From an uncultured Lachnospiraceae bacterium (GTDB taxonomy: Bacteria > Bacillota > Clostridia > Lachnospirales > Lachnospiraceae), in assembly GCA_947631075.1 (NCBI GenBank), contig CANRJU010000066.1, positions 1 to 11,473 of the forward strand: 11,473 nucleotides of DNA. The letters are read 5' to 3'. Each line of letters opens with the position of its first letter. Positions within the stretch are counted from its first letter, which is position 1. Shown one piece after another: positions 5,902 through 11,473 of the stretch. The notes beneath the pieces were generated by a model that worked only from the letters and a program-made list of their open reading frames with translations, had not been told where the DNA came from and made no database searches. Position numbers and translations under genes: made by a program.

Positions 5902-6016
5902 TATAACCGCCGCCTTTCCATAACCGTTCCGTTCACCCGGACCTTGGTGCGGCATCCCACTTTGACAAAGCGAATCCCAAACTTATTACTATGTGTTCTG
6001 CCTGTTTCTCTGCTTT

Positions 6017-6244
6017 CTATGGCGTATCTGTACCCATGGCATCTTCCCATTCTGGATGCTTCTTGACCAGTCCTTCCATCTCCATCTTGTAAACCAGCAG
6101 ACGGATCAGGTAATCCGGCATGTGCCTTATGCCCCGCTCCCAATCCTCCAGCGTCCGAATCGGTATGCCGAAATATCCGGCAAACTGCCTCTGTGTCATA
6201 TTCGCCTCTTTGCGCATTGCCCTGAGAATGTCCTTTTGTTCCAT
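6017..6244 (-). CDS. Small XRE-type helix-turn-helix protein
   Basis: The 75-residue protein is almost only a helix-turn-helix domain: ILRAMRKEANMTQRQFAGYF (residues 6-25), then IPIRTLEDWERGIRHMPDYL and a final helix LIRLLVYKMEMEG. The pattern matches small DNA-binding proteins common in Lachnospiraceae and is close to HigA-type antitoxins, but no toxin gene is next to it. The ATG at 6244 has GAGAGGA about six bases upstream; an in-frame start at 6286 would overlap the promoter. A strong extended -10 promoter at 6277-6305 serves it. The next gene, for the secreted protein, starts 115 bases later and may share the transcript. Its DNA target is unknown. Confidence 0.82.
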   Translation of the reverse strand: MEQKDILRAMRKEANMTQRQFAGYFGIPIRTLEDWERGIRHMPDYLIRLLVYKMEMEGLVKKHPEWEDAMGTDTP

Positions 6245-6276
6245 GCTTTTCCTCTCCGATGCTTTTCTTTGTGTAT

Positions 6277-6305
6277 ATTGTACCACATATTGCGTGGGCT
6301 TTCAA
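6277..6305 (-). promoter_or_regulatory. Extended -10 promoter for the small XRE gene
   Basis: On the minus strand, TTGAAA (6305-6300) and TACAAT (6282-6277) are 17 bases apart, and TGG precedes the -10 as an extended TGN element. Transcription would start near 6270, about 25 bases before the ATG at 6244. It follows directly after the terminator candidate at 6315-6350. Confidence 0.85.
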
Positions 6306-6314
6306 TAGGGATTT

Positions 6315-6350
6315 AAAGAAAAAGGAGAACCGTCCGAAGATTGATTCTCC
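6315..6350 (-). terminator. Rho-independent terminator candidate of the polysaccharide operon
   Basis: GGAGAA (6324-6329) and TTCTCC (6345-6350) form a perfect six-base stem with a 15-base loop. On the minus strand the stem is followed by TTTTTCTTT. It lies about 270 bases after the SDR stop and just before the XRE promoter, so it would separate the two transcripts. The stem is short and the loop long, so strength is moderate. Confidence 0.65.
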
Positions 6351-6620
6351 CCATCACATCCTTAATCCTTTTGTAATGCCTCTCCGACTCAGCCAAGTGC
6401 CGCAGAAATGACCACACTCATGTCATATCGTGTGCATCGTCTTTGACATATTTAAAGTTATTAAACTCAAATTTTCTCTTGAAGCAACTTGTGACAATAA
6501 CATTCTTACAACACATGCTCCAAATTTTTACCTAATCAACACATATTGAGCCAGTACTATTCAAAATAAATATTCTCATGTCGGTTTCACTTCTTTGTTA
6601 TGAAAGAAAACTGTGTGCGT

Positions 6621-7469
6621 TTATCCGTGAAGCGACGTGGTTCCACTACCACCGGTCATATAGAACGTGTCTCCGACAATCATATCACCCATATCACTGA
6701 CCATAAATGTTGCAAGTGCCGCAATTTCAGAAGGTATTGCAAAACGTCCAGCGGGACAGGTTGCATTATAAATGCTATCCCCCTCGTTCTTGCCAAGCAT
6801 AGACGTAGCTGTCGGACCGGGTGCAATCGCATTAACGACTATCCCATAAGACAGAAGACGATCCGCCATGCCTAGAGTCAACCCCCTAACTGCCCACTTA
6901 GACATCTGATAAGGTGTCCATGCAGGGCGAAGTGCCGATGAAGAAGTTACATTCAGAATATGACCCTTAATTTGGTTTTCAATCATATATTTTGCAACTG
7001 CCTGAGACATGAAAAACGTGCCTTTTGCGTTTATGTCCATAATGCTGTCATACTCCTGTTCGGACATATCCAGAAAGTCCGAGTGACTGACAACGCCAGC
7101 GGAATTCACAAGAATATCTATTCTTTTTTCCGGGAACATAGCAGAGGCGGTTTTAACCTTCTCAGGCATAGATTCAATGTCTTTAACATCAATGACTATG
7201 TATGAAAGGTTTACTCCCTTGCCGATGTTTTCGCAGCAAGAGCGAAGCTTTTCCTCATTTGTTCCCGCAATGATCACCTTAGCACCACTTTTTAGAAAAC
7301 TTTCCGCCATGGCAAGACCAATTCCCCCACTACCGCCGGTGATAAGCACGACCTTTCCTTTTAAAAGTTCCAGAGCATTTACTGGGGACGGAATTGGAAT
7401 TTTCTTTTCTTCTTTGAAACATATTATCATTGATTTAACTATTTTCTTTAACCCTTTAAACATATTCAT
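6621..7469 (-). CDS. Short-chain dehydrogenase/reductase in polysaccharide operon
   Basis: The enzyme would be an NAD(P)-dependent oxidoreductase of the classical SDR type. The cofactor motif TGGSGGIG is at 44-51, followed by D94, NSAG at 122-125 (NNAG variant), the catalytic Ser cluster at 176-178, and YQMSK with Tyr187 and Lys191. PGPTAT at 217-222 is also typical. About 37 residues before the Rossmann fold are extra; they include a basic, partly hydrophobic run (KIVKSMIICFKEEKK) that may associate with membrane. The start overlaps the flippase stop as ATGA, with AAGGAAGG just upstream. It is the last gene of the operon. Modification of a sugar or lipid-linked precursor is likely from context, but the substrate cannot be read. 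A FabG-like general reductase is the main alternative. Confidence 0.92.
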   Translation of the reverse strand: MNMFKGLKKIVKSMIICFKEEKKIPIPSPVNALELLKGKVVLITGGSGGIGLAMAESFLKSGAKVIIAGTNEEKLRSCCENIGKGVNLSYIVIDVKDIESMPEKVKTASAMFPEKRIDILVNSAGVVSHSDFLDMSEQEYDSIMDINAKGTFFMSQAVAKYMIENQIKGHILNVTSSSALRPAWTPYQMSKWAVRGLTLGMADRLLSYGIVVNAIAPGPTATSMLGKNEGDSIYNATCPAGRFAIPSEIAALATFMVSDMGDMIVGDTFYMTGGSGTTSLHG

Positions 7470-8923
7470 AAACCTTCCTTTTTTAACAGTAAAAGTAATT
7501 TCACCCTTCCGCCAATCTTTTTCATATTAAAAAGTACTATCAAGCAAGCTACAGAAATCACTATGTATCGAATTATCACATGAGAATATAACAACATTAA
7601 AATAAATCCCAATGTCAAGAAACCAGCTATTATTGCCAAAATTGGTTTTATTTCATAAATTCCTTTTCCATTTAAATACTTTTTGCATATAACTCGCATA
7701 AAAACATAATGACAACTAGCATCTAACAAAAAACAAACGAGGGTTGTATAACCAGCGGCAAAATATCCATATCGCCGTATAAAAATATAGTTGAGAACAA
7801 TATTAGCAATGGCCGCTATCAAGCTTCCTATCATTACATAATATGTTTTTTCGTAATAAAATTCCAGTTTGGCAAACAAATTACACAAAAACATTCCTAC
7901 CGCACTCATACATATGGGGGGAATCACCCAAACGGCCTCATAATAGTTTGCAGGAGCAAACATTTTTAGTACTTCCGGAGCAACAGCAATCAGCATCAGA
8001 TTAACCCCGGCAACTAACATTAAAGAAAATGTCGCAACAGGCGCTATACCATCTATGTTTCTATTTTTTAAACGCTGATAAATCCATGGACTCATTGTTT
8101 GCGTAATAGCTGTGCTGACAATCATCATAATCAACGACAGCGTATATGCCAAACTGTATATCCCCGCCTCGGAATCTCCAATCATCCTGCTTATCATTAT
8201 ACGGTCTGAGCTATTCAAGACAGTTTCCGCAAGGGCCTGAGGAATAAGCGGAAAACTATATAAAAGGGCATACTTCCAAAAATATGAATCACAAAATTTT
8301 TTCCCTTTGAGCATATGGCGGATAAAAAGACCGCTATATCCTATTACTTGTACAAGCGCAATACTAAAAATACGGGCTGTTACCTTGTCATCTGAATGTA
8401 ATATAAAGAATATTCCCGTAGCAGGTACTGCAACGGCCATTGATACAGAAAGCAGCACCAGATATTTATAGTTGAATTTCGTACGCTGCTCTCCTGCCCA
8501 GATTTCAAAAACAGCCGTCGTCCATACAATGACTAGCATCGAAATCATTTGTACTGTATTTAAAGAAAAGAGTCTATTCCAATAATTATGAAACAAAAAA
8601 TAAATACATGTCCACAATGCAGCCATAGTCAGTGTCAAGCCCTGCATTGACGACAGAAATGAGTTTCTTTTTTCATTAAATTTATAAAGCCCCATATAAC
8701 TGGCTCCCTGTGTCAGCGCCACTGTGACAAATACCGAAATAATACCTAGCCATGAATTAAATATGCTGTAACTTCCGTATTCTTCTGGTGTCAGTAATCT
8801 TGTAAAAATAGGAGTCGTTATTGTAGCAATTCCCTTCTGTAATACTGAGCAGGCAAAAAACCAAAAAGCAGCTTTAACCTGAAGCGGCATTGCATTATAT
8901 TTGTTCAAAATCATCTTATACAT
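7466..8923 (-). CDS. Wzx-type polysaccharide flippase
   Basis: This 485-residue integral membrane protein has about 12-14 hydrophobic segments spread along its length. The N-terminal motif TPIFTRLLTPEEYG (37-50) and the later NSSDRIMIS are typical of the polysaccharide-synthesis flippase family in the MOP superfamily. Such proteins move lipid-linked oligosaccharide units across the cytoplasmic membrane. The long hydrophobic C-terminus fits a full-length member. The ATG has AAGG about ten bases upstream; an in-frame ATG three codons later is also possible. It follows the ATP-grasp gene by 31 bases and overlaps the SDR gene by four. It is the clearest marker that this operon makes a surface glycan. 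The transported sugar is unknown. Confidence 0.93.
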   Translation of the reverse strand: MYKMILNKYNAMPLQVKAAFWFFACSVLQKGIATITTPIFTRLLTPEEYGSYSIFNSWLGIISVFVTVALTQGASYMGLYKFNEKRNSFLSSMQGLTLTMAALWTCIYFLFHNYWNRLFSLNTVQMISMLVIVWTTAVFEIWAGEQRTKFNYKYLVLLSVSMAVAVPATGIFFILHSDDKVTARIFSIALVQVIGYSGLFIRHMLKGKKFCDSYFWKYALLYSFPLIPQALAETVLNSSDRIMISRMIGDSEAGIYSLAYTLSLIMMIVSTAITQTMSPWIYQRLKNRNIDGIAPVATFSLMLVAGVNLMLIAVAPEVLKMFAPANYYEAVWVIPPICMSAVGMFLCNLFAKLEFYYEKTYYVMIGSLIAAIANIVLNYIFIRRYGYFAAGYTTLVCFLLDASCHYVFMRVICKKYLNGKGIYEIKPILAIIAGFLTLGFILMLLYSHVIIRYIVISVACLIVLFNMKKIGGRVKLLLLLKKEGL

Positions 8924-8954
8924 CTTTTCTTTACCTTACAAATTGCAAATTATA

Positions 8955-10046
8955 TCATTCATAAAATGCTTCATAAAAATCACCCATAGCCTCTCGCAGA
9001 CCGTGGTCATGTACCAGATCCTGACATGCGGGATCCGGGTTTGCCTCTATCACAATCCAGCCGGAAGGCGTAAGCGCCATGTCCCATCCTATCATCTTCT
9101 GTTCCGGAATCACCTTTACAAGTTCTTCCATCAAATGGTTCAGCTCATCCCATTTAGGAATACGCGCGCCAAGTATCTGCGTGCCCGAATCTGGATGAAA
9201 TGCATACTTATCTTTTCCTTTATAATTCTTCGCATATGTATAAACAATGCCATGCTCCATATCAATCGGTGCAAAAATCCCACCATAGGTAGCATTGTCA
9301 ACCTCGCTTCCATTTCTTCCCATCCTCAAGGCTGCACAGATTTTTGAAAGCCTGTTCTTATGATAAAAAGTCACAAAGCGAACCGTATTCACACTGCCAG
9401 AATAAAATGCTGCCATCTCCGGGTCTTGTTCAACCAGTTCCTCCACGACCGTTTCTCCCAACGCATACAATTCTGCAAAAACTTCCACTGCTTCTTCCCT
9501 GTTATTCACACTGACGATGTGGATTCCCTTGCCGCCATAATTGTTTATTGGCTTGACAATAAACCTGTGATGTCGCTCAACAAAAGAACAAAACGCTGTT
9601 AAATCGCTTTCTTCTGAGATATCTATTATCTCCCGATTGTAATATTTTTTATATGTCTGATAGGTTTTATACTTATCGTGATATATCTCACAGATTTTCT
9701 CATCCCACAGCTTACGCCAGAATAGAAATAATCTTGGAACACCGACAAAATCCTTTCGTCCATATTCATTTCGAGATCGAAAATCATAAAGAAAGTACTC
9801 CCTCGGCTCAATCATGTTACGAAAATAGCTATAAAGAATATCCAATATAATTTTCCTTCTGTACCCCCCCATATTTGTCAGTTCAACTTTAAAATTCTTG
9901 AACTGCTGTTCTATGTCATTTCGAATATATTGTTTAAATCCCATTTTCATTCTAACATACTGTATATATGCACATAATCTGCATAATAATTTATGTTGGG
10001 AAACAAAAAGCCAAAATCTGTCTTTTTTATTAATTTTATTTTCCAT
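8955..10046 (-). CDS. Sugar-transfer-associated ATP-grasp enzyme
   Basis: The 363-residue protein matches the ATP-grasp fold of the kind found in polysaccharide loci (ATPgrasp_ST type). Visible nucleotide-binding features are FIVKPINNYGGKGIHIVSV with Lys165 and the Gly loop 171-174, VVEELVEQ at 200-207, and the metal-binding end GWDMALTPSGWIVIEANPDP with Asp322, Glu334 and Asn336. The first 140 residues are basic and helical with no ATP motif, and may carry substrate binding. ATP-grasp enzymes join a carboxylate to an amine or thiol through an acyl phosphate, so attachment of an amino acid or similar group to a sugar is plausible. The gene overlaps the upstream PP-loop gene by 11 bases, with AAAGGAG seven bases before its ATG, implying coupled translation. 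The real substrates are unknown. Confidence 0.88.
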   Translation of the reverse strand: MENKINKKDRFWLFVSQHKLLCRLCAYIQYVRMKMGFKQYIRNDIEQQFKNFKVELTNMGGYRRKIILDILYSYFRNMIEPREYFLYDFRSRNEYGRKDFVGVPRLFLFWRKLWDEKICEIYHDKYKTYQTYKKYYNREIIDISEESDLTAFCSFVERHHRFIVKPINNYGGKGIHIVSVNNREEAVEVFAELYALGETVVEELVEQDPEMAAFYSGSVNTVRFVTFYHKNRLSKICAALRMGRNGSEVDNATYGGIFAPIDMEHGIVYTYAKNYKGKDKYAFHPDSGTQILGARIPKWDELNHLMEELVKVIPEQKMIGWDMALTPSGWIVIEANPDPACQDLVHDHGLREAMGDFYEAFYE

Positions 10047-11271
10047 AATATTTCTCCTTTATTCTTTGCCATCGTTCTTCACGAATCAATTTTCTGATTC
10101 CCGTTTTTAAAAAATCAAAACCTGCAACATAAATACTGGCAAACAATTTTGGCGGAAGTTTCATATGCTGTGTGCGCGCAAAATCCACATTGTCCTTTGC
10201 AAATACATCTTTTTTATAATCTACCACTTGTTTGCAATGAGTATAAAAACGGCGTTTTTTATATTTCCCCAAATCAAAAACGTGTGAAAATTTCCCCAAT
10301 TCTCCCGCCGCCTCCAACGCAAAAAGCGTCCGCAGACACTTCGGACAAAGCGAGCAGTTCACTGAAAATCCAAAGCAAACATTTAAATACTTCTGAACGA
10401 TACTCCAATCCGCAATGTGTTTTGTCTTTTCTGTACGGCGGTATTGTCCGCCGTCAAAAATAATTTCCAGTTTCTCTGTCTGAACCAATGGCATTAAATA
10501 AGGACCACAAAACTCATCAATATTAAAATTATGGTTCAACCTATGATTCTCCACTAATTCATTATAAGAGCAACTGGATGAATAATAATAACGTCCTACT
10601 CTCTTTTGCAAACTAAGAATACAGGACCACATTGCAATAGTCCCTACACGATTTAATCCCATCTCGTCCTGAAAGAATTGAATATTGCTCTCCAGCTGAT
10701 ACAAAGGCAGTCCCATTTCAGCCGCCGCCTTTTTGTTCTGTTCATAGCGGGATTGATATCCCTGATGTGATGATTCATCGTAAAATGATCCATATGACCC
10801 ACAGTTAAAAAAGAAAACGCTGTTTATACGGTATTCCGGATCAGTCTCCTTTTCAAAACGGTCGTATAACGTAGTAAAGCTGTCCACTCCGCAGGAAATA
10901 CTTGCTCCAATCAGATTTCCTTCCTGCTCTGAGCAATCAAATCCATCCACTTCAAGATTAACTGGCTGCAGTTCATCAGAATAATCCAAAAAAATCTGAT
11001 AAATATAATTTGTCAGATTTTTATACAGTTTTTTAGAAACATTTCCGCATATTTTTAAATCCTGACCATAGTGCATTGCCACAAAATAGGGTACAAGCAA
11101 AAACGGATCATATACTTTTGTTGAGAAAAAATCTGCGTTTTCATTTTTCATCGCAAACCAGATAGTCTTTTCCTTAAAGGGATTCGGAACATCCCCAGTC
11201 CACGCAAAATCACAGATAAGCCGTGTCCACTCGCCATCCTGTTCCGTTCTTAAGTTAGATAATGTAATCAT
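10036..11271 (-). CDS. QueC-like PP-loop ATPase with cysteine zinc motif
   Basis: The 411-residue protein has a PP-loop at 126-131 reading SCGVDS, where the first Gly of SGGXDS is Cys127. It sits after a mostly beta N-terminal region of about 120 residues. Later, MPLVQTEKLEII (260-271) recalls the PL-K-EI stretch of QueC. Cys299, Cys306, Cys309 and Cys312, followed by LRTL, fit the four-cysteine zinc site of QueC/ExsB. These enzymes use ATP to activate a carboxylate for amide or nitrile formation. The protein is much longer than QueC (about 220 residues) and no other queuosine genes are present. A related reaction on a glycan precursor is therefore an inference. The ATG has AGGAGG six bases upstream and lies 21 bases after the preceding gene. 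The fold call is moderate; the substrate is unknown. Confidence 0.72.
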   Translation of the reverse strand: MITLSNLRTEQDGEWTRLICDFAWTGDVPNPFKEKTIWFAMKNENADFFSTKVYDPFLLVPYFVAMHYGQDLKICGNVSKKLYKNLTNYIYQIFLDYSDELQPVNLEVDGFDCSEQEGNLIGASISCGVDSFTTLYDRFEKETDPEYRINSVFFFNCGSYGSFYDESSHQGYQSRYEQNKKAAAEMGLPLYQLESNIQFFQDEMGLNRVGTIAMWSCILSLQKRVGRYYYSSSCSYNELVENHRLNHNFNIDEFCGPYLMPLVQTEKLEIIFDGGQYRRTEKTKHIADWSIVQKYLNVCFGFSVNCSLCPKCLRTLFALEAAGELGKFSHVFDLGKYKKRRFYTHCKQVVDYKKDVFAKDNVDFARTQHMKLPPKLFASIYVAGFDFLKTGIRKLIREERWQRIKEKYYGK

Positions 11272-11292
11272 TTTCGTCCTCCTGCCAAATTT

Positions 11293-11472
11293 CTATTCTC
11301 TGATAATTTTCTTTATTTTCCGAACACCCTTGGGTCCCAGAATACTTTTTGCCATATGTTTCACAGAGCCACTCAGCGAAGTTTCCAGATTGCGCATAAT
11401 CTCCAATGCCTCATTTTCCAAAGTATCTTCCGTGAATACTTCAAGTAGAATCGGAAGATACTTTGGAAAATG
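11293..11472 (-). CDS. C-terminal end of an unknown operon gene, cut by window edge
   Basis: An open frame enters from the window edge and ends at the TAG at 11293, giving 59 residues ending IKKIIRE. The visible part has a helical, charged character (TEDTLENEALEIMRNLE, then GSVKHMAKSILGPKGVRKI). I do not recognise the family; a glycosyltransferase end would fit the operon but is not shown. The PP-loop gene starts 21 bases after it with an ideal AGGAGG site, so they share a transcript. Its first residues lie in a perfect inverted repeat that reaches the window edge, so that part of the protein sequence may be unreliable. Confidence 0.6.
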   Translation of the reverse strand, partial: HFPKYLPILLEVFTEDTLENEALEIMRNLETSLSGSVKHMAKSILGPKGVRKIKKIIRE

Positions 11473-11473
11473 A
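11411..11473. repeat. Perfect 22-base inverted repeat at the window edge
   Basis: Bases 11411-11432 and 11452-11473 are exact reverse complements. The 19-base centre contains TACTTCAAGTA, itself a palindrome. The repeat lies inside an open coding frame, and the outer arm ends on the last base of the window, so it may continue beyond it. It could be a fold-back sequencing or assembly artefact, or the end of a small mobile element. Confidence 0.9.

Larger units (their letters stand above)
6245..6620 (-). other. 376-base noncoding stretch between polysaccharide operon and XRE gene
   Basis: This stretch holds the XRE promoter (6277-6305) and a terminator candidate (6315-6350). Upstream of these, 6351-6620 is AT-rich with no ribosome site or convincing gene. 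One minus-strand frame from the ATG at 6579 to the TAA at 6313 has only two internal stops, so a decayed small gene is possible but weakly supported. Confidence 0.5.

Noticed and set aside
5902..5955. Longer start for the secreted protein at 5955
   Set aside because: It would put 18 polar residues before the signal peptide and has only a weak GTGGG-type site. The ATG at 5901 starts directly with MKK and a hydrophobic run.
1..11473. CRISPR array, tRNA or rRNA genes
   Set aside because: No regularly spaced repeats, tRNA cloverleaf signatures or rRNA-like conserved blocks were seen by eye on either strand.

Overview
The window looks like a chromosomal accessory region from a Gram-positive Clostridia, most likely Lachnospiraceae. 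This rests on strong AGGAGG-type ribosome sites, TTGNNN/TATAAT promoters with 17-base spacers, and gene families common in gut Firmicutes (large serine recombinase, DUF6870-like protein, PemK/MazF and XRE proteins, polysaccharide enzymes). The taxonomic call is an inference. No rRNA, tRNA, CRISPR array or intact insertion sequence was seen.

Region 1 (about 1-4770) resembles the maintenance and control end of an integrative element. On the minus strand, in transcription order, are a small four-cysteine protein with a TTG start, an XRE regulator, a degenerate PemK/MazF-like protein, a 65-residue unknown protein, a canonical PemK/MazF protein, a DUF6870/TnpW-like protein and a TnpX-like serine recombinase. 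The recombinase stops early, at 401 residues. An XRE-S24 (LexA/CI-like) repressor runs the other way. Two well-formed promoters sit back to back between 3888 and 3998. A near-perfect LexA-type palindrome lies just downstream of the minus-strand promoter. The spacer before the XRE gene holds several inverted repeats, including a 68-base hairpin followed by a T-tract.

Region 2 (about 4800-6305) holds two minus-strand genes: a 75-residue XRE-type protein with its own extended -10 promoter, and a secreted Big2-like/transglutaminase-like protein.

Region 3 (about 6315-11473) is the distal part of a minus-strand polysaccharide operon whose promoter lies outside the window. In transcription order it has a cut-off gene end, a QueC-like PP-loop protein, a sugar-transfer-type ATP-grasp enzyme, a Wzx-type flippase and a short-chain dehydrogenase. 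Genes overlap or are closely spaced, and a terminator candidate lies at 6315-6350.

The points most worth a second look are the QueC-like/ATP-grasp pair in a glycan operon, the paired canonical and degenerate MazF-like proteins under a probable SOS-type switch, the structured leader, and a perfect 22-base inverted repeat that ends exactly at the window edge.
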